Assembly: GCF_010093205.1 (NCBI RefSeq)
Contig: NZ_PDWN01000003.1
Location: 248,001 to 312,000 of the forward strand
DNA length: 64,000 nt
Source: Pseudoxanthomonas daejeonensis
GTDB lineage: Bacteria > Pseudomonadota > Gammaproteobacteria > Xanthomonadales > Xanthomonadaceae
Direction of reading: 5' to 3'
This document shows, one piece after another, positions 43,980-51,367 of this stretch. A program made the translations under genes and the position numbers. The notes below the pieces were generated by a model, which was not told the DNA's origin, did not search any database, and saw nothing but the letters and a program-made list of their open reading frames with translations. The first letter of the stretch is position 1. The number at the start of each line of letters is the position of its first letter.

Positions 43980-44414
43980 ATGCGTCATTACGAAGTCGTG
44001 TTCCTGGTCCATCCGGACCAGAGCGAGCAGGTGCCGGCCATGATCGAGCGCTACAAGTCGCTGATCGAAGGCTCCAGCGGCACCATCCACCGCCTGGAAG
44101 ACTGGGGCCGCCGCCAGCTGGCCTACCCGATCCAGAACCTGGTCAAGGCCCACTACGTCCTGTTCAACATCGAGGCCAGCCAGCCTGCGATTGACGAGCT
44201 GGTCGAGACCTTCCGCTTCAACGACGCGATCCTGCGCCACCTGGTGATCCGCCGCGATGGCCCGGACACCGAGCAGTCGCTGATCATGAAGAGCAAGGAC
44301 GAGAAGGGCGACAAGCCCGAGCGTGGCGAGCGCCGCCGCCGTGACGAAGAAGGCGAGGGCGCACCTGCTGCTGCTGCCGCCGACAACGACGGCGACAACG
44401 CCGAAGCCGCCTGA
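43980..44414 (+). CDS. rpsF: Ribosomal protein S6
   Basis: 30S platform protein that pairs with S18, 144 aa. The conserved start [46 protein letters not shown] and [12 protein letters not shown] identify it. A long charged C-terminal tail (about 100-144, first Lys/Arg-rich, then acidic and alanine-rich) is present; in E. coli the S6 tail is glutamylated. The ATG at 43980 follows GAGGAA. First gene of rpsF-rpsR-rplI. Confidence 0.98.
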   Translation: MRHYEVVFLVHPDQSEQVPAMIERYKSLIEGSSGTIHRLEDWGRRQLAYPIQNLVKAHYVLFNIEASQPAIDELVETFRFNDAILRHLVIRRDGPDTEQSLIMKSKDEKGDKPERGERRRRDEEGEGAPAAAAADNDGDNAEAA

Positions 44415-44437
44415 TCTCGCCCCCTAGGAGCACACAC

Positions 44438-44668
44438 ATGTCCAAGTTCTTCCGTCGCCGCAAGTTCTGCAAGTTCACCGCCGAGGGTGTCAAGGAGATC
44501 GACTACAAGGATCTCAACACCCTGCGCCAGTACCTGACCGAGAACGGCAAGATCGTTCCGAGCCGCGTGACCGGCACCAAGTCGCGTTACCAGCGCCAGC
44601 TGTCGACCGCGATCAAGCGCGCGCGCTTCCTGGCCCTGATCCCGTACACCGACAACCACGACGTGTGA
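44438..44668 (+). CDS. rpsR: Ribosomal protein S18
   Basis: 76-aa 30S protein; [52 protein letters not shown] and the C-terminal [14 protein letters not shown] are diagnostic. It forms a heterodimer with S6. The start lies 23 bases after rpsF with TAGGAG upstream. Confidence 0.98.
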   Translation: MSKFFRRRKFCKFTAEGVKEIDYKDLNTLRQYLTENGKIVPSRVTGTKSRYQRQLSTAIKRARFLALIPYTDNHDV

Positions 44669-44675
44669 TGCGGGT

Positions 44676-44720
44676 CCTTCGCAACAGTCCGCGCATCCAC
44701 CTGCGGACTGCTGGCGAAGG
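44676..44720 (+). promoter_or_regulatory. Long hairpin between rpsR and rplI
   Basis: CCTTCGC (44676-44682) pairs with GCGAAGG (44714-44720), and CAGTCCGC (44685-44692) with GCGGACTG (44703-44710), around a small internal loop and 10-nt apical loop. No U-tract follows. It sits in a 150-base gap inside the ribosomal operon, so it probably acts as an attenuator, RNase III-type processing site or mRNA stabiliser. Confidence 0.55.
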
Positions 44721-44818
44721 GCGCCCCGGGTCACACCCGCTGTCGAAACACACCCGTCCTATTCGGACAGCACTCGTTGCGGCGCCCCGGCGCCGCTAAC
44801 GGATAACGGAGCAAGACA

Positions 44819-45268
44819 ATGCAACTGATCCTCCTGCAGAAGGTGACCAACCTCGGCAACCTCGGCGACAAGGTCGACGTGAAGCCGGGCTACGGCCGCA
44901 ACTTCCTGGTCCCGCAGGGCAAGGCCGTGCCGGCCACCGCCGCCAACGTGGCCGAGTTCGAGGCCAAGCGCGCCGACTACGAGGCCAAGGCCAAGGCCAA
45001 CCTTGACGGCGCCCAGGGCCGCGTCGCCCAGCTGGAAGGCGCCAGCGTGACCTTGAAGGTCAATGCTTCCACCGAAGGCAAGCTGTACGGCTCGGTCGGC
45101 CCGCGCGATATCGCCGACGCCTTCACCGCCGCCGGCCTGCCGCTGGAGAAGAGCGAAGTGGTGATGGGCGAAGGCCCGATCCGCCACATCGGCGAGTTCG
45201 ACGTGCTCGTGCACCTGCACGCGGACGTCGAGACCACGGTCAAGGTCGTGGTCCAGCCGGAAGCCTGA
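44819..45268 (+). CDS. rplI: Ribosomal protein L9
   Basis: 149-aa 50S protein. The N-terminal domain [37 protein letters not shown] is the L9 signature. A long connecting helix (about 41-75, rich in Ala/Lys/Glu) and the C-terminal RNA-binding domain follow. The ATG follows GGATAACGGAG. Last gene of the operon before a strong terminator. Confidence 0.98.
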   Translation: MQLILLQKVTNLGNLGDKVDVKPGYGRNFLVPQGKAVPATAANVAEFEAKRADYEAKAKANLDGAQGRVAQLEGASVTLKVNASTEGKLYGSVGPRDIADAFTAAGLPLEKSEVVMGEGPIRHIGEFDVLVHLHADVETTVKVVVQPEA

Positions 45269-45288
45269 TCCATCCGGCCATGGCATGA

Positions 45289-45320
45289 CGAAGGGCGCCG
45301 CAGGGCGCCCTTCGCTTTTG
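45289..45320 (+). terminator. Rho-independent terminator of rplI
   Basis: Perfect 11-bp stem CGAAGGGCGCC/GGCGCCCTTCG (45289-45299, 45304-45314), tetraloop, then C and TTTT (45316-45319). Confidence 0.85.
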
Positions 45321-45355
45321 TGCGGCGCCGTCGCGGCCGGTGAGATGCCCACCGG

Positions 45356-45364
45356 TTATGCACA
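45356..45364 (+). promoter_or_regulatory. DnaA box upstream of dnaB
   Basis: TTATGCACA matches the DnaA-box consensus TTATNCACA exactly, 39 bases before the dnaB start codon. A related TTATCTGCA follows at 45368-45376. It could couple helicase expression to DnaA activity. Confidence 0.55.
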
Positions 45365-45402
45365 GGGTTATCTGCAACGTCCCCTCTGCCGAGGCGACTA
45401 CC

Positions 45403-46866
45403 ATGGCCGATCCCGTTCCCTTCCTTCCCTCCGCACGCAGCCTGGAGTCCAGCGCCCCGATGTCCGCACGCCCCGGCTTCCGCAACGACCGCAGCGACCG
45501 CAGTGATGCCCGCATCGAGCAGCTCCGGGTTCCGCCCAATTCGGTCGAGGCCGAACAGGCGGTACTGGGCGGATTGATGCTCGCCCCCGAGTCCTACGAC
45601 GCGGTCGGCGACGTGCTGGTGGAGAACGACTTCTACCGGCGCGACCACCAGCTGATCTTCAGGGCGATTCGGGAGCTGGCGGAGAAGAGCCGCCCGTTCG
45701 ACGCGGTCACCCTGGGCGAGTGGTTCGATTCGCAGGGCTATTCCGAGCAGATCGATGGCGGTGCCTATCTGGTCGAGCTGGCGACGACGACGCCTTCGGC
45801 CGCCAACATCCGCGCCTACGCGGAGATCGTCCGCGACAAGGCGGTGCTGCGGCAGCTGATCGAGATCGGCACCGGCATCGTCAACAACGGCTTCCAGCCC
45901 GAAGGCCGCGACAGCGCCGAGCTGCTGGCCAAGGCCGAGCAGGAGGTGTTCGCGATCGCCGAGGCCGGGTCGCGTGGACGCCAGGACTTCACCCCGGTCA
46001 ACCGCGCGCTGACCGAAGCCTTCGAGGTGCTGCAGAGCCGCTACAACAGCGGCGGCGGCGTCACCGGCCTGCCCACCGGCTACACCGAATTCGACGAGAT
46101 GACCGCCGGCCTGCAGCCGACCGACCTGATCATCCTGGCCGCGCGCCCGGCGATGGGCAAGACCACGCTGGCGCTGAACATCGCCGAGTACGGGGCGATG
46201 AAGTCGAAGAAGGCCGTGGCCGTGTTCTCGATGGAAATGTCGGCCTCGCAGCTGGCATTGCGCCTGATTTCCTCGATGGGCCGGGTCAATGCGACCCGCC
46301 TGCGTACCGGCCAGCTCGAGGACGAGGACTGGAGCCGCGTCACCAGCGCGATCCGCATGTTGCGCGACGTCAAGATATTCATCGACGACACCCCGGCGCT
46401 GTCGCCCGACGTGCTGCGTTCCAAGGCGCGCCGGCTCAAGCGCGAGCACGGCCTGGGCCTGATCGTGATCGACTACCTGCAGCTGATGCAGGTGCCGGGC
46501 AACAACGAGAACCGCGCCACCGAGATTTCCGAGATCAGCCGCTCGCTCAAGGCGCTGGCCAAGGAGCTCAACGTGCCGGTGATCGCGCTGTCGCAGCTCA
46601 ACCGCTCGCTGGAAACGCGTACCGACAAGCGTCCGGTGATGGCCGACCTGCGCGAATCGGGCGCCATCGAGCAGGATGCGGACCTTATCGTCTTCATCTA
46701 CCGCGACGACTACTACAACCGCGAGAATTCGCCGGACAAGGGCCTGGCCGAAGTCATCATCGGCAAGCAGCGAAGCGGCCCGACCGGCTCGCTGAAGCTG
46801 AAGTTCTTCGGCGAGTACACGCGCTTCGACAACCTGACCCACGACGCGGTCGGCGTGTTCGAGTAG
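45403..46866 (+). CDS. dnaB: Replicative DNA helicase
   Basis: Hexameric 5'-3' fork helicase, 487 aa. The N-terminal DnaG-interacting domain begins at about residue 38 (RVPPNSVEAEQAVLGGLML). The RecA-like motor has Walker A in AARPAMGKTTLALNIA, Walker B in LIVIDYLQLM, and the arginine-finger region in IALSQLNRSLETRTDKRP. The ATG at 45403 (MADPVPFLP) is chosen; a 21-residue upstream extension would begin in the DnaA-box region. No intein. Linkage to rpsF-rpsR-rplI is typical. Confidence 0.97.
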   Translation: MADPVPFLPSARSLESSAPMSARPGFRNDRSDRSDARIEQLRVPPNSVEAEQAVLGGLMLAPESYDAVGDVLVENDFYRRDHQLIFRAIRELAEKSRPFDAVTLGEWFDSQGYSEQIDGGAYLVELATTTPSAANIRAYAEIVRDKAVLRQLIEIGTGIVNNGFQPEGRDSAELLAKAEQEVFAIAEAGSRGRQDFTPVNRALTEAFEVLQSRYNSGGGVTGLPTGYTEFDEMTAGLQPTDLIILAARPAMGKTTLALNIAEYGAMKSKKAVAVFSMEMSASQLALRLISSMGRVNATRLRTGQLEDEDWSRVTSAIRMLRDVKIFIDDTPALSPDVLRSKARRLKREHGLGLIVIDYLQLMQVPGNNENRATEISEISRSLKALAKELNVPVIALSQLNRSLETRTDKRPVMADLRESGAIEQDADLIVFIYRDDYYNRENSPDKGLAEVIIGKQRSGPTGSLKLKFFGEYTRFDNLTHDAVGVFE

Positions 46867-46995
46867 CGCGGTTCCAGGGAGGTGGCGGCTGCGTGACAGG
46901 CCGCGCGCGCCCTTACCCGGCGCTCACGATCGGCGCCGTAGCATTGCCCGTCCGTGGCCGGAATGGCCATGTTTACCATGCACAGGAGCGTGTCC

Positions 46996-47670
46996 ATGAT
47001 CCGCAAGCAGACTTCCTTCGTCCTCGCCGCCGCGCTGCTCACCGTCGCCGTGGCCGGCTGCCAGACCACCGACCCGTACACCGGCCAGCAGCAGGCCAAC
47101 CGTACCGGCACCGGTGCGCTGATCGGCGCCGGCATCGGCATCGCCGCGGGCCTGCTGACCGGTGACAGCGCCGTCGAGCGCCGGCAGCACGCGATGATCG
47201 GCGCCGGCATCGGCGGCCTGACCGGCGGCGCGATCGGCAACTACCAGGACCGGCAGCAGGCCGCGTTGCGCGAGAAGCTGCAGGGCACCGGCGTCGACGT
47301 GGCGCGCAAGGGCGACAACATCACCCTGAACATGCCGGGCAATGTCACCTTCGCCTTCAACAGCGCCAACATCGACCCGAGCTTCTATCCGGTGCTCAAC
47401 GACGTGGCCGGCGTGCTGCGCGAGTACAACCAGACCGTGGTCGAGGTGGCTGGCCATACCGACAGCATCGGCAGCGAGGCGGTCAACCAGCGCCTGTCGG
47501 AGCAGCGTGCCGGCGCCGTCGCCCAGTACCTGTCCGCGCAGGGCGTGCAGCAGGAGCGCCTGATCACCATCGGTGGCGGCAAGCGCTATCCGATCGCCAG
47601 CAACGACACCGAGGCGGGACGCGCGGCGAACCGCCGGGTCGAGATCACCCTGGTGCCGGTGCAGTCGTAA
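46996..47670 (+). CDS. OmpA-family lipoprotein with glycine zipper (YiaD-like)
   Basis: 224-aa outer-membrane lipoprotein: signal peptide with lipobox VAGC (Cys about 21), a glycine-zipper hydrophobic region (about 38-80, GALIGAGIGIAAGLL and MIGAGIGGLTGGAIG). The C-terminal OmpA peptidoglycan-binding domain (about 115-222) includes FAFNSANIDPSFYPVLNDVAGVL, VEVAGHTDSIGSEAVNQRLSEQRA and AGRAANRRVEI. It tethers the outer membrane to the wall. The ATG at 46996 follows AGGAG. Confidence 0.92.
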   Translation: MIRKQTSFVLAAALLTVAVAGCQTTDPYTGQQQANRTGTGALIGAGIGIAAGLLTGDSAVERRQHAMIGAGIGGLTGGAIGNYQDRQQAALREKLQGTGVDVARKGDNITLNMPGNVTFAFNSANIDPSFYPVLNDVAGVLREYNQTVVEVAGHTDSIGSEAVNQRLSEQRAGAVAQYLSAQGVQQERLITIGGGKRYPIASNDTEAGRAANRRVEITLVPVQS

Positions 47671-47710
47671 ACCGATCCCCCGGCCGCGGGCTCGCGGAGT
47701 CGACGAAGAA

Positions 47711-47738
47711 AACGGGCCGCTTTGCGGCCCGTTTTTTT
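47711..47738 (+). terminator. Terminator after the OmpA-like gene
   Basis: Perfect 10-bp stem AACGGGCCGC/GCGGCCCGTT (47711-47720, 47724-47733), 3-nt loop, T-run 47732-47738. The AA tract on the other side lets it also serve the convergent lysR gene. Confidence 0.88.
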
Positions 47739-47771
47739 GGCGCGAGATCGCGGATGTGGAGGAGCCGCAGC

Positions 47772-48815
47772 TCAGCCTGTGACCTGTTCGAGGATGCGCT
47801 TGCCTTCCCGTCCGGCGGACTCTTCATCCGTGGAGGCGCTCGCTGCAGCGGCCTGGCTTTTGAGCTCTCCGGTGACGCTGCACATCGCCGGGCACTGGGC
47901 CATCATGTAATCGGCGTTGGAGCTAAGCCGTTCGACCAGGAAGTCGACGAAGGCGCGCACTTTCGGCGACACCACCCGGCCCCGCGGGAACACCGCGTTG
48001 AGGTCGACCTCCGGACCGGTCCAGCCGGCCAGTACGCGCCGCAGCACGCCGGCCTCCACGTACGGCTTTGCGGTGACGTCGCTGGCCAGGGTCAGGCCTT
48101 CGCCGCACAGCACCGCGCCCAGCAGGGCGGATGGATCGTTGGCGGCCATCAGCGGGTTGATCGGATATTCCACCGTGCGGCTGCCGTCGCTGAGCGGCCA
48201 GGTGATGCGCGAGGGATGGTGGTGGTAGCTCTTGCGGACCGCGACGATGCGATGGTGCTGCAGTTCGTCCGGATGCAGCGGTTCGCCGTGCTTGGCGATG
48301 TAGTGCGGGCTGGCGAAGATCTGGGTCCGGAAGCTGGCCAATCGCCGCGCGACCAGGCTCGAGTCGGGCAGGGTGCCGACGCGCAGGGCGACGTCGATCT
48401 CGTTGCCGATCATGTCCACCGGATCGTTGCTCATGTGCATGTCCAGGCGGATGTCGGGGTAGCGTTCGTGGAATTCGCCCAGCAAGGGCGATATCCAGGC
48501 GATGCCGATCGAGTAGGAAACGGTGAAGCGCAGCCAGCCACGCGGGCCGCCCTGCAACTGGCCGACCGCGCTTTCGGCTTCGTCCAGTTCGTGGGCGATG
48601 CGCTGGCAGTGCTCGTAGTAGACGTTGCCGGCTTCGGTCAGGCCCAGCCGGCGCGTGGTCCGGTGCAGCAGCTGCGCGCCCAGGCGCGTTTCCAGTTCCT
48701 GCACCTTGCGGCTGACGGTGGTCTTGGGCAGGCCGAGGGTCTTGGCCGCGGCGATGAAGCTGCCCTGTTCAACCACCTTGACGAAGACCAGGGTGTCGTT
48801 GAGGTCGTATGCCAT
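47772..48815 (-). CDS. LysR-type transcriptional regulator
   Basis: 347-aa regulator of the CrgA/DmlR-like LysR group. The N-terminal winged helix-turn-helix (about 5-65) has FVKVVEQGSFIAAAKTLGLPKTTVSRKVQELETRLGAQLLHRTTRR. The C-terminal effector-binding domain (about 92-300) has the usual IDVALRVGTLPDSSLVARRL and PLMAANDPSALLGAVLCGEGL. The tail past 310 is longer than usual. It is divergent from the SDR/RND efflux operon and therefore probably its regulator, by analogy with MexT and MexEF-OprN. No convincing Shine-Dalgarno precedes the ATG at 48815. Confidence 0.9.
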   Translation of the reverse strand: MAYDLNDTLVFVKVVEQGSFIAAAKTLGLPKTTVSRKVQELETRLGAQLLHRTTRRLGLTEAGNVYYEHCQRIAHELDEAESAVGQLQGGPRGWLRFTVSYSIGIAWISPLLGEFHERYPDIRLDMHMSNDPVDMIGNEIDVALRVGTLPDSSLVARRLASFRTQIFASPHYIAKHGEPLHPDELQHHRIVAVRKSYHHHPSRITWPLSDGSRTVEYPINPLMAANDPSALLGAVLCGEGLTLASDVTAKPYVEAGVLRRVLAGWTGPEVDLNAVFPRGRVVSPKVRAFVDFLVERLSSNADYMMAQCPAMCSVTGELKSQAAAASASTDEESAGREGKRILEQVTG

Positions 48816-48874
48816 GTCGGAAATCCGGGAGGAGGAGAAGGGATTGGCCCTTCGGCGGGATGATTATTCCCTTT

Positions 48875-48899
48875 AATCAGGACTAATCAAGTCCTGATT
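48875..48899. promoter_or_regulatory. Perfect palindrome upstream of lysR, probable operator
   Basis: AATCAGGACT (48875-48884) and AGTCCTGATT (48890-48899), 10-bp perfect arms with a 5-bp AT-rich centre, 60 bases before the lysR start. It lies in the 353-base intergenic region shared with the divergent efflux operon. The remainder of that region (48900-49136) shows no gene and no clear promoter. Confidence 0.65.
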
Positions 48900-49136
48900 G
48901 GCGGCGTAACTTGGCCGGCATCCCCCGTAGCCCTGGCCACCCGCATGTGGATCGCCAAGTTCATGTCCCACCTGTTTCCGTCACCGGCCCCAAGCCGGGA
49001 GCGGGTTTTCATTCGGCCCGGGCTGGGTGAGAGCAGGCCCACCGGGCATTTCCGGGAGTTCACCGTCCCGCCGCGCTACCAGCGCGGTGGCGTGGGCGAG
49101 GCCAGGAAGGCATCGAAATCCATTAGGTGCCCGGAT

Positions 49137-49171
49137 GGGATTATCCCGTGTGTGGGAGGAAATATCCCGTG
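49137..49171 (+). repeat. Repeated ATCCCGTG elements at the efflux operon start
   Basis: GGGATTATCCC palindrome at 49137-49147; ATCCCGTG occurs at 49143-49150 and again at 49164-49171, 21 bp (two helical turns) apart. The second copy overlaps the GTG start and can pair with the following CGGGAT. Possible second operator or translational control element. Confidence 0.4.
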
Positions 49172-49975
49172 AGCGGGATGCTTTCCCCCGAGATCCTGGT
49201 GCTGGGCGCCAGTGGCCGGGTCGGTTCCGGCGTGGTGGCCGCGCTGCTGGAAGCAGGCAGCCCGGTGCTCGCCGTCGGACGCGACGACAGCCGGCTGCAG
49301 GCGTTGGCGCAGAGGCATGCCGACGAGCCGGCGCTGGAGCTGCTGGCCGGGTCGGTGGCGACCGACCGCGAAGCGGCACGACTGGCCGCGCAGGTCGCCG
49401 AACGCCCGCGTCGACTGCGCGCGGTCATCGATACGATCGCCGGCCCGCGTCGCAGTGCCCGCCTGCTCGATCGTCGCGCCACGGTCCTGCGCCACAGCCT
49501 GGATCGCGGCCTGCTGCCGCACCTGACCGCCGCGCGCCACCTGCTGCCGCTCCTGGCCAACGACAGTCGCCAGGGCGAGGTCGATGCAGCGCGCTACCTG
49601 CTCATCGGCGGCCCGCAGGCCGAGTGCGGCTGGGCCGGGTACGGACATGCATCGATCACCGGAGCGGCGCTGCGCATGCTGGCCAAGGTGCTGCACGAAG
49701 AGGCACTGCCTCTGGGCGTGCGCCTGCAGCTGCTGGCGGTCGATGCGCCGGTCTGGGATGCCGACAACGCCAGCTCCGCCTGCAGCGGCTGGCACGCCGC
49801 GCTCGCGGTCGGGCGCAGCGCGGTGTCGCTGGTCGCCGGCAGCGGACGGCCCGATTGCATCGTGGCCTGTTCCGCGCGCGACGCCATTCCCGCGAGTCCC
49901 TTGCTGGCGCGTGACTTCGCCCAGGCGCTGCAGGCCGCGGCAGGTACCCATGACGGCGACCGTGCCGCGGCCTGA
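49169..49975 (+). CDS. SDR/NAD(P)-binding Rossmann protein
   Basis: 268-aa short-chain dehydrogenase-like protein with an N-terminal nucleotide motif (VLGASGRVGSGVVAALLEAG) and GRDD after the second strand. The usual SDR catalytic Y-x3-K is not obvious (GYGHASITGAALRMLAKVL is the nearest, lacking the lysine), so it may be an atypical or non-catalytic member. GTG at 49169 has GGGAGGA 8 bases upstream; ATG at 49178 is an alternative. First gene of the efflux operon, 64 bases before the membrane fusion protein. Confidence 0.7.
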   Translation: MSGMLSPEILVLGASGRVGSGVVAALLEAGSPVLAVGRDDSRLQALAQRHADEPALELLAGSVATDREAARLAAQVAERPRRLRAVIDTIAGPRRSARLLDRRATVLRHSLDRGLLPHLTAARHLLPLLANDSRQGEVDAARYLLIGGPQAECGWAGYGHASITGAALRMLAKVLHEEALPLGVRLQLLAVDAPVWDADNASSACSGWHAALAVGRSAVSLVAGSGRPDCIVACSARDAIPASPLLARDFAQALQAAAGTHDGDRAAA

Positions 49976-50039
49976 TGCGGGCTTCCGCCTGCTGCTTTCC
50001 TCCACTTCTGCCTACTCCGATCCCCGCGAGGCTTCCCCC

Positions 50040-51278
50040 ATGAACATCCATTCCTTCTTCCATGCGCCGTCACCGCGGCTCCTGCGCCTGGGCGCCGCCA
50101 GCGTGCTGGCGATGGCGGTCCTGGCCGGTTGCAGCGGACAGGCCAGCGAACAGGCCCCGCCTCCGCAGGTCGGCGTCGCGCAGGTCCCCATCAGGCAGGT
50201 CAGCCAGTGGGACGAGTTCAGCGGTCGCATCGAGGCGGTCGAGAGCGTCGACCTGCGTCCGCGCGTTTCCGGCTACATCGAGCAGGTCAACTATCGCGAA
50301 GGGCAGGAGGTGAAGAAGGGAGATGTGCTCTTCACCATCGACGCACGCAGCTATCGCGCCGAGCTGGCCCGGGCGCAGGCCGAACTGTCGCGGGCGCGGG
50401 CACGTGCCGACCTGGGTCGCCGCGAAGCCGACCGCGCACGCCGCCTGTCAGAGCAGCAGGTCATCGCCGTGGAAACCTTCGAGCAGCGACGTTCCGCGTC
50501 CGAGCAGGCACAGGCCGACGTGGCCGCGGCGCAGGCCGCGGTCGATACGGCGCGGCTGGCGCTGGACTGGACCCAGGTGCGTGCGCCGATCGATGGTCGC
50601 GCCGGGCGTGCGCTGGTGACCGCCGGCAATCTCGTCGGCGCCGGCGATGCCGCCAGCGTGCTGACCACCGTGGTCTCGCTGGACAAGGTGCACGTGCATT
50701 TCGACGCCGACGAACGCAGCTTCCTGCGCTACGCGGAGCTGGCGCGCAAGGGCGAGCGGCCCAGCGAACGCGAAGGCACGCTGCCGGTGCAGGTGGCGCT
50801 CGCCGACGAGACCGGTTTCCCGCACGAAGGCAGGGTCGACTTCCTCGACAACCAGGTCGATCCGGGCACCGGCACCATCCGTGCCCGCGCGGTACTCGAC
50901 AACGCCGACCGCCGCTTCACGCCCGGCCTGTATGCACGCGTTCGCCTGCCCGGCAGCGGTGCATTCAAGGCTGCCCTGGTCGACGACAAGGCGGTGCTCA
51001 CCGACCAGGACCGAAAGTACGTCTACGTGGTCGATGCCCAGGGCAAGGCGCAGCGGCGCGATGTACGCCTCGGGCGCCTGGCCGACGCCGATGGCCCGAC
51101 CGATCGCCCGACAGGCGGCGCGCCCCTTCGCATCGTCGAAGCCGGCCTTTCGGCAGGCGACCGGGTGATCGTCAGCGGCGTGCAGAAGGTGTTTTTCCCC
51201 GGAATGCCGGTCGAGTCGCGACCGGTTGCGATGGGCGCACCCGCAACCGCTGCGGCTCCCGCCGTCGCCGCCAACTGA
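50040..51278 (+). CDS. RND efflux membrane fusion protein (MexE/AcrA-like)
   Basis: 412-aa periplasmic adaptor lipoprotein: lipobox VLAGC (Cys about 30), barrel-sandwich lipoyl halves (RVSGYIEQVNYREGQEVKKGDVLFTIDARSY and LDWTQVRAPIDGRAGRALVTAGNLV), an alpha-hairpin between them (about 105-165), and a beta-barrel domain with DFLDNQVDPGTGTIRARAVLDN. It connects the inner-membrane pump to the outer-membrane channel. Followed after 89 bases by the pump gene. Confidence 0.93.
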   Translation: MNIHSFFHAPSPRLLRLGAASVLAMAVLAGCSGQASEQAPPPQVGVAQVPIRQVSQWDEFSGRIEAVESVDLRPRVSGYIEQVNYREGQEVKKGDVLFTIDARSYRAELARAQAELSRARARADLGRREADRARRLSEQQVIAVETFEQRRSASEQAQADVAAAQAAVDTARLALDWTQVRAPIDGRAGRALVTAGNLVGAGDAASVLTTVVSLDKVHVHFDADERSFLRYAELARKGERPSEREGTLPVQVALADETGFPHEGRVDFLDNQVDPGTGTIRARAVLDNADRRFTPGLYARVRLPGSGAFKAALVDDKAVLTDQDRKYVYVVDAQGKAQRRDVRLGRLADADGPTDRPTGGAPLRIVEAGLSAGDRVIVSGVQKVFFPGMPVESRPVAMGAPATAAAPAVAAN

Positions 51279-51367
51279 ACTGACGCGCCACGCGCTCCTT
51301 GCCCGCTCCTGCCGCCACCCCGGCAGGGGCAGGGCGCCCCCATTCCCACGTTCCAGGAAATCCACCC

